The position numbers and the translations under genes were made by a program. From JBFLVQ01 sp040758525 (GTDB taxonomy: Bacteria > Acidobacteriota > Blastocatellia > Chloracidobacteriales > JADJPF01), in NCBI GenBank assembly GCA_040758525.1, contig JBFLVQ010000574.1, forward strand, positions 1 through 6,277: a stretch of DNA of 6,277 bases. The letters are read 5' to 3'. Each line of letters opens with the position of its first letter. Positions within the stretch are counted from its first letter, which is position 1. Below, piece after piece: positions 1-5,494 of the stretch. Below the pieces are notes generated by a model. That model worked only from the letters and a program-made list of their open reading frames with translations, was not told the origin of the DNA and made no database searches.

Positions 1-177
1 TTATCTCAGCCTTTTATGTTAGAAGGCCAGAAACTACAAATTAGTGCCAGTATTGGTATCAGCCTTTATCCCAGCAATGCTAGAGATATAGATGAGTTGG
101 TGAGAAATGCTGATATTGCAATGTATCTTGCAAAAAAACAGGGTGGCAACAACTATCAGTTATATCTGAAACCATGA
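1..177 (+). CDS. Diguanylate cyclase (GGDEF domain), C-terminal end only
   Basis: The open frame enters from the left edge and ends at TGA 175-177, giving the last 58 residues. It reads as the end of a GGDEF domain: an ISASIGIS strand (residues 14-21 of the fragment), then DELVRNADIAMYLAKKQGGNNY, which matches the family's closing 'ADxAMYxAKxxGxN' helix. GGDEF domains condense two GTP into cyclic di-GMP. The signature GGDEF loop, the inhibitory site and any sensor domain lie outside the window, so activity and input cannot be judged. The protein ends a few residues after the GGDEF fold, so no EAL domain follows. A hairpin starts five bases after the stop. Family assignment is secure; function of this copy is inferred. 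Confidence 0.9.
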   Translation, partial: LSQPFMLEGQKLQISASIGISLYPSNARDIDELVRNADIAMYLAKKQGGNNYQLYLKP

Positions 178-181
178 CTAG

Positions 182-215
182 CTTAAAGCTACACCTATAG
201 CCTGTAGCGCTTAAG
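182..215 (+). terminator. Hairpin after the GGDEF gene, possible terminator
   Basis: GCTACA (188-193) pairs with TGTAGC (203-208) around a 9-base loop. CTTAA (182-186) pairs with TTAAG (211-215), with a small 1x2 internal loop between the two helices. It begins five bases after the GGDEF stop codon, as a terminator would. There is no clean U-run after it, only the AT-rich TACTATATTTA, so it is a weak candidate. The overlapping TAGCTTaAAGCTA dyad (179-191) could instead be a protein site ahead of the next gene. Confidence 0.4.
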
Positions 216-240
216 TACTATATTTACTCTGGAGGCCACA

Positions 241-657
241 TTGACTTTAAGTGCATTTGATGACCAGACTCACAGTCCAGAGTCGAACGAACTTATGGCT
301 ATTCTTGGGCCATCGGCTCAAATGTGGAAGCAACTCATTTCTGCTGTTGCCAAAAATTATCCTCCAATCGAAGCAGCCTGGAACTTTGGTGGGATCAAAT
401 TTGGCTGGTCGCTCAGGCTCAAGCGCAAGGACCGCATTATTCTCTACCTTATCCCACAGAATGATCAGTTCCTTGTTGGTGTCGTCCTCGGTGAAAAGGC
501 AGTGAAGGCTGCCTATCAATGCAGCTTGCCGGCCTCCATTCTAGAACTTATTGAGAATACACGTTTCTACGCTGAAGGTCGTGGTATTCGCTTGCCTGTT
601 ACTACTCCTGAAGACTTAGTCATTATTGAAAAGCTCGCTGCTGCCAAGATGGCTTAG
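241..657 (+). CDS. DUF3788-type protein of unknown function
   Basis: The product is 138 residues and starts at TTG. This start is chosen because GGAGG (231-235) sits five bases upstream and no better ATG lies nearby. The middle reads EAAWNFGGIKFGWSLRLKRK (residues 44-63), then IILYLIPQNDQFLVGVVLGEKA (66-87), then FYAEGRGIRLPV (109-120) and a closing DLVIIEKLAAAK helix. This order (W...G.K.GW.L..K, YL.P....F.V...LG.KA, EGR.I...V, L...K) and the length match what I remember of DUF3788, a small cytosolic family without a known activity. There is no signal peptide or membrane segment. TATATT at 219-224 is a possible -10 element without a convincing -35. The gene ends in two tandem TAG codons. Family placement is from memory and moderately sure. 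Confidence 0.7.
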   Translation: MTLSAFDDQTHSPESNELMAILGPSAQMWKQLISAVAKNYPPIEAAWNFGGIKFGWSLRLKRKDRIILYLIPQNDQFLVGVVLGEKAVKAAYQCSLPASILELIENTRFYAEGRGIRLPVTTPEDLVIIEKLAAAKMA

Positions 658-838
658 TAGATGGAGTCTTAACGTTTAAGATAACCTACCCGTATTGATA
701 TGTTTATAATTAACTGGAGATGATTTTATTATTGTAAACAGCATAACTTCAGTTAGTACAATTTTATTGTTGAAGCCGAGCACAGTGCTCTGTAGAGCCA
801 CCGCGAGAAGTAACTGTCATTGATTTCGCAACTGTAGA
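658..838. other. Non-coding gap with small AT-rich hairpins
   Basis: No open frame with a ribosome binding site was seen. A short hairpin TCTTAA-cgt-TTAAGA (667-681) lies just after the DUF3788 stop. A 9-bp AT-rich stem pairs GTTTATAAT (702-710) with ATTGTAAAC (731-739). Neither is followed by a real U-run. The base composition rises in GC from about 775, where the possible gene remnant begins. Confidence 0.4.
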
Positions 839-1128
839 CTATCTCCTCACCGAACATACAGATGCTTTATGGGGTCCGGCTACTGCTTGGCGCAATGTCC
901 GAATAATGGTCACCATGCCGAGTGTGTCATGCTCAACAAAGGTCTCCATATACTAAGTGTATTACGGGTTCTAGATGATATCCTACGACGTATGCAAACG
1001 CACCAAACCAAGAAGCGAGCCTCATGCCCATCCTGATAAGCCTGATAAGCCTGTTGCCAACGAGCCAGATTCAATTCAAACAGAAAAGACTGCTTGTCTA
1101 GCTCTGCCCTGAACTTGGCTGGATCTGT
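839..1128 (-). pseudogene. Decayed gene remnant, frameshifted, minus strand favoured
   Basis: This stretch is visibly richer in GC than its AT-rich surroundings, yet no frame is intact. On the minus strand, 1128 to 910 is open and reads AKFRAELDKQSFLFELNL and then ARWQQAYQAYQDGHEARF, clearly protein-like, before drifting. A stop (1129-1131) lies directly upstream and no start codon is present. Shifting frame gives FGAFAYVVGYHLEPVIHL in the middle, and then 949 to 839 reads METFVEHDTLGMVTIIRT. The first part loosely recalls the start of small DUF3703 proteins (a helix, then A.Y..G....F.HLERAH), but this is a weak memory match. Plus-strand frames also give readable pieces, for instance TVDYLLTEHTDALWGPA near 836-886, so the strand is uncertain. 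A 9-bp tandem duplication (1032-1049) lies inside. Confidence 0.35.
1032..1049. repeat. Tandem duplication of a 9-mer
   Basis: CCTGATAAG occurs twice head to tail (1032-1040 and 1041-1049), followed by a further CCTG. On the minus strand it encodes AYQAYQ within the favoured remnant frame, so it keeps that frame. It could be a replication-slippage product or an original short amino-acid repeat. Confidence 0.75.
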
Positions 1129-1131
1129 TTA

Positions 1132-1600
1132 TGTCAGACCTATTGCCCTTTGAACAAGATTTAAGCTGTGGAAATATCCTCGTATTATCCAAGACAAATA
1201 ACGGAAATTTCCGCAATAGGTATTAAAGTTACAACCCTCACAGCGAGATTTAAAATCATCAACACATAAGTCACTTATTTAATCAGAGAGGATCATAGAG
1301 TTGAAATAAATAGTATAAGAGGGAATAAGATATAACAAAAAATATCCCATTAATGAGTTAGGTATTTTTTGCATAACCAAGCTAATTACCACAATAAAAG
1401 AGTTTATTGGTTCATTAATTGCACTGTAACACTCCATATAAAACAGCACCGCTGTGAAATAAATTGACCGGGTAAAAGAATGATTCACATTACATGGTGA
1501 AGCTAACTACAGACTATCGTAACCATTGGGAGTAGCTAGCTATTCATTATTTATATATTCAAAGCGTTGATCTATGTAAGTATAGAGGAGGTTACCAGAA
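1132..1600. other. AT-rich gap upstream of the XendoU gene
   Basis: No supported gene was seen. A perfect 12-bp palindrome CGGAAATTTCCG lies at 1202-1213. A weak AT-rich stem pairs 1337-1346 with 1361-1370 (A-run on one side, T-run on the other). A 10-bp palindrome TAGCTAGCTA lies at 1533-1542. TATATT at 1554-1559 could be the -10 element for the next gene, but no good -35 is 16-18 bases upstream. The palindromes are the right size for dimeric regulator sites; that is inference only. Confidence 0.4.
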
Positions 1601-2929
1601 ATGATTTATCAAACTCTTTGGAAGATAGATCAAGAGAATAATGGCTGCACTGTAGCAACACGACTGCTAGATGGCAGTTGGAGTTCTTTAGATGCAGATA
1701 TCAAACTTGATCAGCAAGTTCAAGCAGCAGGAAAAAGAACTATAGATTTAGCGCCTCGACCACTTTTTGCCGAAGTCAAAAACACTGTTCTTACCCGTGA
1801 TACCTATCACAGTTTTATCCAGTTGTTGGATAACTATATTGTTAATTACCGCGTTGCAGAGACTGAGTCTCTAGATGAGCGCCAAGAGATTGATGTCTTT
1901 TTAGAAAAGATCATTGCTACTGATGTAATGCAGAATGCACTTGCTTATATCAATGGTGATCTAAATATGGGAATAACCTCTGCACGGTTCAAAGCAGAGC
2001 TTTACAAATTATGGTTCCAACCTTTTACTAATTACTATGCCGGTAAATCCACATATTTCTGTTCTGGATTTGAACATGTCTACGTGGGTGAAGGCAAATA
2101 TAGTCCTAGAGATGGCGCAGCAGAGACGCTAGGTGAGATCTCAGGCTATCATTCTTGGATAAAATTCTATCTTGATGAAAGCAACGAACGTGTGAATTTT
2201 CTGGGTTATAAGTATGATCTACAAGGTCATGAGACTCCTAATAATCCGGATGTCGTAACTTTGCAAATGCTTTGGTACCATAAAGATATTCAAGGTAATA
2301 TCTGTGCTGAATTATTCAAAAAGATAGGCGGATTCTTTGTTGGGACAAGCCCTGAATGTGAAATAGCAATGGGAACAGTAGCCTATTATGAAAGCCTAGC
2401 AGGGAGGTTTGCAGGAGATAAGCGACAGGCCACTATTAATGGTGGTAATTACAACCTGGTTTTATATCGCAATATAAACCAGCAAGGTCACCGTGGCGAG
2501 CATATTCGCTCTTTCTATCCTGAATTTATTGGCAATAGCCTAGATATAGAACCACCTCCGAATCGTGTAGTAATAAAACCAACTCCACCAGAGGTACAGG
2601 TAAAGAATAATGGCTCAGTAGTAATTACGCGTGCATTGATCAACCCAGTAGGGTCAACAGATGAAGGTGAATGGGTCGAGCTGAAAAATAATTTCAATGA
2701 GGATATAGATCTTACTGATTGGGAGCTACGTGATCGTATGGGTCGAGCGCAGCCATTAAGCGGGATCATTGAAACTAGTCAGAGCCAGAAAATAGTGATT
2801 AACCGTGTGACTATCAATGCTATGCAACTATCTAATCAAGGTGGTGCAATCCTTCTCTATGAGCGGGATAAATTAGTCGCAGCAGTCAAATATCGGCAGG
2901 CGCGTTCAGGTGAAATTATTGCGTTCTGA
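1601..2929 (+). CDS. XendoU-type endoribonuclease fused to a lamin-tail domain
   Basis: The product is 442 residues and starts at ATG with a strong GAGGAGG (1585-1591) nine bases upstream. Residues about 60-310 resemble eukaryotic-type XendoU/EndoU, which cuts RNA at uridines leaving 2',3'-cyclic phosphate. The marks are SGFEHVYVGE (155-164, catalytic-type H159), ISGYHSWIKFYLDE (180-193, H184), the VNFLGY strand (198-203), KKIGGFFVGTSPE (240-252, catalytic-type Lys at K240) and GGNYNLVLY (281-289). This is the His-His-Lys triad in family order. After a proline-rich linker (318-330), residues 338-442 form a lamin-tail (LTD) immunoglobulin-like fold: VVITRALINP, EGEWVELKNN, IDLTDWELRD, AILLYERDKLVAAVKY. 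LTDs in bacteria are often joined to nucleases and may bind nucleic acid or surfaces. No signal peptide is seen. The SNase gene follows on the same strand after 146 bp. Domain calls are from motif memory; activity is inferred. Confidence 0.82.
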   Translation: MIYQTLWKIDQENNGCTVATRLLDGSWSSLDADIKLDQQVQAAGKRTIDLAPRPLFAEVKNTVLTRDTYHSFIQLLDNYIVNYRVAETESLDERQEIDVFLEKIIATDVMQNALAYINGDLNMGITSARFKAELYKLWFQPFTNYYAGKSTYFCSGFEHVYVGEGKYSPRDGAAETLGEISGYHSWIKFYLDESNERVNFLGYKYDLQGHETPNNPDVVTLQMLWYHKDIQGNICAELFKKIGGFFVGTSPECEIAMGTVAYYESLAGRFAGDKRQATINGGNYNLVLYRNINQQGHRGEHIRSFYPEFIGNSLDIEPPPNRVVIKPTPPEVQVKNNGSVVITRALINPVGSTDEGEWVELKNNFNEDIDLTDWELRDRMGRAQPLSGIIETSQSQKIVINRVTINAMQLSNQGGAILLYERDKLVAAVKYRQARSGEIIAF

Positions 2930-2972
2930 TCAGTAATGACCATTAATAATTGATGATGTTCTGAGCCCTGAA

Positions 2973-3003
2973 AGCTAGTTAATATTTCCAGCTAATTGAT
3001 ATT
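2973..3003. repeat. Imperfect 14-bp direct repeats between the nuclease genes
   Basis: AGCTAGTTAATATT (2973-2986) and AGCTAATTGATATT (2990-3003) differ at two positions and are spaced 17 bases start to start. The second copy overlaps a hairpin GCTAAT-tgat-ATTAGC (2991-3006) and a possible -35 element TTGATA (2996-3001). They could be paired binding sites for a regulator of the downstream nuclease gene. Confidence 0.5.
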
Positions 3004-3022
3004 AGCGAGAACCTACATTATC

Positions 3023-3057
3023 TACTTCTTATAATTGCAATGCAGTTATAAGAAGTA
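3023..3057 (+). promoter_or_regulatory. 16-bp hairpin/operator-like dyad ahead of the SNase gene
   Basis: Positions 3023-3038 pair with 3042-3057 over 16 bp with a single T-G wobble (3035/3045) and a 3-base loop. The outer 12 bp, TACTTCTTATAA against TTATAAGAAGTA, are perfect. The dyad ends seven bases before the AAGGAG ribosome binding site (3064-3069). It is not followed by a U-run, so a terminator is unlikely. The left arm holds a perfect TATAAT (3030-3035) but no good -35 lies at the right distance; TTGATA (2996-3001) with TATCTA (3019-3024) is an alternative promoter. It could be an operator over a promoter, or an mRNA hairpin that protects or blocks translation. The symmetry is certain; the role is inferred. 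Confidence 0.65.
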
Positions 3058-3075
3058 CAAATCAAGGAGTTGAAT

Positions 3076-4023
3076 ATGAGTAAAGCTATTGAGCAACTTT
3101 CTTCAGGATTAACAGTGGGCCATTGTGGCCTTGGTCTGTACGGTGATGTGGCTGGCTCTGTCAAACAGCAAGTCCATGATGGCGATACTATTAATGTTCG
3201 TGCCTTTGGAAACTTCAGTGTCCGTTTTGCCGGTATAGATACCCCAGAGATCAGTTTTACCTTACCAGGAAAGAAGACATTTATCTCAATCTCTGATGAA
3301 CGCTGGGATCAGTTTTTGATAGATCCCTTTGATCCTTCTTTACCAGCCTTCAACGAACCGCTACAGCAAGGGTTAGTAGACTATCTGGTAGAGCATACAG
3401 GAGTAGGAACAGCAACCAACCATTATTTCCACGCACTAGCTGCGCAACGACAGCTAGAGCATGAAGTCAATAATGATCTGGTTGAACTCAGGCAAACGAA
3501 AGAAGAGTTCGCGTTCTTTCTCACATTCGCCACAGATATAATGGATCGTTATGGACGTATGCTTGCCTATATCAATCGTGAACAGAAAGAACCGCCTAGG
3601 CCATTGGATTACAATGGTAGAATGTTACAATCCGGTAAAGCTAGTCCTTATTTTATCTGGCCTAATATCCCATTTCGTAAGCAATTGACTTTGCGTGAAT
3701 CTGTACCAGAAATAGGAACGGCAAATGATATTGCTAATGAGGAAAAGACACTACGCGATTCCCGACGATGGGTGCAAGAGGCACGTCAGCAAGGGATGGG
3801 GATCTTCAATAGGAGAGAGCCGCTGAAACTGCAAGCCTTCGAGCTAAGATTTTTGGCCCAGCGACGTGTTCCAAACCGTTGGGTCATTGATTTAAGTAAA
3901 AATGATGATGTGTTGATTCACCCTCAGCAATATTTCACTGTGCCCAATGTCGAAGACCGCTTATTTGTTCCAGATGATTTTGTTCCTCTATTCTTAGAGA
4001 AAGGGTGGATACTGCAGGAATAA
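3076..4023 (+). CDS. Thermonuclease (SNase) family protein with long insertion
   Basis: The product is 315 residues from ATG 3076, chosen over the TTG at 3070 because AAGGAG (3064-3069) is then six bases away. The SNase core is clear: VHDGDTI (33-39, metal-binding Asp), VRFAGIDTPE (49-58, which holds the equivalents of catalytic Arg35, Asp40, Thr41 and Glu43 as R50, D55, T56 and E58), DRYGRMLAYI (157-166, with R161 as the second catalytic Arg), then MLQSGKASPY (183-192) and ARQQGMGIF (236-244). All key residues of a calcium-dependent nuclease of RNA and single- or double-stranded DNA are kept. About 98 residues separate IDTPE from DRYGR, far more than in staphylococcal nuclease, and about 70 residues follow the core, ending in VEDRLFVPDDFVPLFLEKGW. 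There is no signal peptide or membrane segment, unlike the secreted relatives. It lies 146 bp behind the XendoU-lamin-tail gene on the same strand, suggesting joint function. Confidence 0.85.
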   Translation: MSKAIEQLSSGLTVGHCGLGLYGDVAGSVKQQVHDGDTINVRAFGNFSVRFAGIDTPEISFTLPGKKTFISISDERWDQFLIDPFDPSLPAFNEPLQQGLVDYLVEHTGVGTATNHYFHALAAQRQLEHEVNNDLVELRQTKEEFAFFLTFATDIMDRYGRMLAYINREQKEPPRPLDYNGRMLQSGKASPYFIWPNIPFRKQLTLRESVPEIGTANDIANEEKTLRDSRRWVQEARQQGMGIFNRREPLKLQAFELRFLAQRRVPNRWVIDLSKNDDVLIHPQQYFTVPNVEDRLFVPDDFVPLFLEKGWILQE

Positions 4024-4071
4024 CTGCATTTCGTAAAGGGGGTATAGAGGTCTTGGAATTATTCAGTAATA

Positions 4072-4109
4072 GGAAAGTGTAGTAAACAGCGGCAATTTAC
4101 TCACTTTCC
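4072..4109. terminator. Strong hairpin between convergent genes
   Basis: GGAAAGTG (4072-4079) and AGTAAA (4081-4086) pair with TTTACT (4096-4101) and CACTTTCC (4102-4109), giving 14 bp with one bulged T (4080) and a 9-base loop. It lies 49 bp after the SNase stop and 60 bp after the LOG stop on the other strand, so it can serve either gene. On the plus strand it is followed by CTTTAACC, only a short T-tract. Placement and stem length make a bidirectional terminator the best reading. Confidence 0.6.
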
Positions 4110-4122
4110 CTTTAACCATAGA

Positions 4123-4160
4123 TTTAATACCAAGATCGCTAATGGCGTTGAGGTATAAAA
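4123..4160 (-). terminator. Second hairpin, just after the LOG stop codon
   Basis: TTTAATACC (4123-4131) pairs with GGTATAAAA (4152-4160) with one A-A mismatch, and an inner CGC (4137-4139) can pair with GCG (4145-4147). It starts nine bases beyond the LOG stop codon on the minus strand and ends in TTAAAT, a partial T-tract. It is a plausible weak terminator for LOG, backed up by the stronger hairpin beyond it. Confidence 0.4.
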
Positions 4161-4168
4161 TGATTAAA

Positions 4169-4930
4169 TCACTCCCACAGAAGCCAGGAACGCTTCATCA
4201 TCCATTTACGGCGACGCAGGCCAAACTGCTCAATAGCATGCTTCTCAATGTATGCCATCGCTTCCGGCACTGAATCCGTGATCAACAGTAGGTTCATATC
4301 TACTGAATCAATTGTCTTTGCTTCAACCATCGATTGTAATAATGCAAAGAGTCGCTGCCAGTATTCTCTGCCCATCAGCACAATGGGAAAATGCTCGATC
4401 TTTTGTGTCTGAATCAGCGTAAGAGCCTCAAAGAGTTCATCCATCGTTCCGACTCCTCCAGGCATGACAATGAAAGCGTATGAGTATTTAATCAGTAATA
4501 CCTTGCGCACAAAGAAATGGCGCAGTGTCACATGGCGGTCGAGATAAGGATTGGGCTGCTGCTCCTTGGCCAGGCGGATATTACAGCCGACCGATCTACC
4601 TCCAGCTTCGTGCGCACCTCGATTGGCGGCTTCCATAATGCCTGGTCCGCCACCCGTCATTACGGTAAAGCCAAGCTGGCTCAGCCCCTGTCCTACTTCA
4701 CGCGCCAGTTCGTAGTAAGGGTGATCTGAGGTAAAACGCGCCGAGCCAAACACCGTTACACAAGGACCGACGAAATGCAGTACCCGAAAACCCCTGATGA
4801 AGTCGTGCAAAATTCGCAAAGTTATTAGGAATTCCGAACTGCGCGATTTCGGTCCTTCGAGAAAGTATTGTTCCTCAAATGCTGCTGAATCGTTCACGAT
4901 TGTAGTAAGCGTAGCTAATTCCGTTACCAT
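4169..4930 (-). CDS. LOG family protein (nucleotide 5'-monophosphate phosphoribohydrolase)
   Basis: The product is 253 residues of the TIGR00730/LOG family, a Rossmann-like fold once misnamed lysine decarboxylase. Characterised members split nucleoside (often cytokinin) 5'-monophosphates into free base and ribose 5-phosphate. The core shows VTVFGSAR (58-65), TGGGPGIMEAANRGA (92-106), FFVRKVLLIKYS (139-150, with the substrate-type Arg142-Lys143) and the signature PGGVGTMDELFEA (157-169, holding Gly-Gly, Thr162 and catalytic-type Glu165). The 50-residue leader before the fold is typical of the longer proteobacterial type. The ATG at 4930 has only a weak AGGA about 15 bases upstream, so translation may be inefficient or the leader structure may matter: the start codon lies at the edge of a 17-bp inverted repeat. 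It is convergent with the SNase gene and divergent from the phosphatase gene. The family is secure; the substrate is not. Confidence 0.92.
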   Translation of the reverse strand: MVTELATLTTIVNDSAAFEEQYFLEGPKSRSSEFLITLRILHDFIRGFRVLHFVGPCVTVFGSARFTSDHPYYELAREVGQGLSQLGFTVMTGGGPGIMEAANRGAHEAGGRSVGCNIRLAKEQQPNPYLDRHVTLRHFFVRKVLLIKYSYAFIVMPGGVGTMDELFEALTLIQTQKIEHFPIVLMGREYWQRLFALLQSMVEAKTIDSVDMNLLLITDSVPEAMAYIEKHAIEQFGLRRRKWMMKRSWLLWE

Positions 4931-5035
4931 AATATTTTCTGCAATTCCTAGTAATCATCGTTGCTAAGAGAGTCGGCTTAGACAGAAATGCAAATTACAA
5001 GCCTGAAGTTTTGTAACTATTGCAGAAAATATTAT
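4929..5035. repeat. Perfect 17-bp inverted repeat around the LOG upstream region
   Basis: Positions 4929-4945 (ATAATATTTTCTGCAAT) and 5019-5035 (its exact reverse complement) bound a 107-bp unit with a 73-base centre. The left arm overlaps two bases of the LOG start codon. Further inside, GGCTT (4975-4979) faces AAGCC (5000-5004). It may be two copies of a regulator site flanking the LOG promoter, a leader RNA stem, or the ends of a tiny MITE-like element; there is no obvious flanking duplication. Confidence 0.6.
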
Positions 5036-5218
5036 TTGTGAAGATGGGCAAAATTTCTCACATTTTGAGAATAAATCCACATCTGTGCCGGATTTTGATA
5101 GTAGTATTGTAGTAGATATTTAACATTCACAATACAGTGAACAGATCCTATTCCAATATCTTTAAGATCATTTGTGTAGATACTCTATCAATGGATAGGG
5201 AATACCCTAATTTCAATA
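5036..5218. other. Gap with several short dyads
   Basis: No gene is supported. Short inverted repeats are frequent: TTCTCA-cattt-TGAGAA (5055-5071), GTATTGT (5104-5110) against ACAATAC (5129-5135), TTCAC (5126-5130) against GTGAA (5137-5141), and two overlapping hairpins CTATC-aatg/GATAG (5185-5198) and TAGGG-aata-CCCTA (5196-5209), which cannot both form. They are short and could be chance in AT-rich DNA. Confidence 0.3.
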
Positions 5219-5323
5219 ATGAAACTTTCCTCCCTACCATTCATTACTTATATTCTTTCTATCGCCATTCTTGTAGCGAGTTTTATAACAAAGCCTTTGA
5301 CTTGCGCTAATTTACTCTATTGA
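5219..5323 (+). CDS. Possible 34-residue ORF resembling a signal peptide
   Basis: The frame from ATG 5219 to TGA 5321-5323 encodes a basic start (MKLSSLPF), a hydrophobic run (YILSIAILVASFI, 11-23) and KPLTCAN (25-31). This resembles an export signal, with Cys29 in a poor lipobox-like setting, but only four to five residues would follow. No ribosome binding site is visible close to the ATG. It may be the stump of a lost secreted or lipoprotein gene, a small membrane peptide, or chance. An overlapping 5191 ATG frame is equally short and less protein-like. Confidence 0.2.
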   Translation: MKLSSLPFITYILSIAILVASFITKPLTCANLLY

Positions 5324-5329
5324 TTGCGC

Positions 5330-5356
5330 TTGACAAACTTTTCCCACTGTTCTAAT
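5330..5356 (+). promoter_or_regulatory. Candidate promoter for the phosphatase gene
   Basis: A consensus -35 TTGACA (5330-5335) is followed by TCTAAT (5351-5356, five of six bases of TATAAT), but the spacer is only 15 bases; TAATTT at 5353 gives 17 with a poorer match. A second TTGACA (5368-5373) faces TGTCAA (5388-5393) as an inverted repeat, so this element may be a regulator site or a second -35. The leader to the ATG would be about 130 bases. Confidence 0.35.
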
Positions 5357-5409
5357 TTAACCTTGTTTTGACAAATGGTAATTATCCTGTCAACCAATTC
5401 TAATCATTG

Positions 5410-5468
5410 TAACGATTCACAATTAAGATCAGTTGATCATGGTCGTGAATTGTTAACATAGATCAACT
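5410..5468 (+). promoter_or_regulatory. 46-bp dyad with an alternative pairing, phosphatase leader
   Basis: TAACGATTCAC (5410-5420) pairs with GTGAATTGTTA (5445-5455), 11 bp with one wobble. GATCA (5427-5431) pairs with TGATC (5434-5438) about exactly the same centre (5432.5), so the whole 46 bp is one nested dyad. AGTTGATC (5431-5438) can instead pair with GATCAACT (5461-5468), a perfect 8-bp stem that excludes the inner hairpin and lies 17 bases before the ribosome binding site. It may be an operator for one or more dimers, or a switching leader RNA. No known riboswitch class was recognised. Confidence 0.5.
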
Positions 5469-5494
5469 CCCAATATTTCAAAATGAGGTAGTAA

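Noticed and set aside
1337..1370. A-run/T-run stem as a rho-independent terminator
   Set aside because: The stem is nearly all A-T with a 14-base loop and no gene ends close upstream on either strand.
1279..1488. Minus-strand hydrophobic 69-residue frame in the gap
   Set aside because: GTG start without a ribosome binding site, AT-driven residue composition (I, Y, S, N, L) and no recognised family.
2515..2769. Minus-strand frame opposite the lamin-tail region
   Set aside because: Low-complexity serine/arginine-rich shadow of a real coding region.
3070..3075. TTG start for the SNase gene six bases upstream
   Set aside because: It would sit directly against AAGGAG with no spacing, whereas ATG 3076 has the proper distance.
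4929..5035. Complete insertion sequence bounded by the 17-bp repeats
   Set aside because: Only 107 bp with no transposase frame and no clear target-site duplication; kept only as a repeat.
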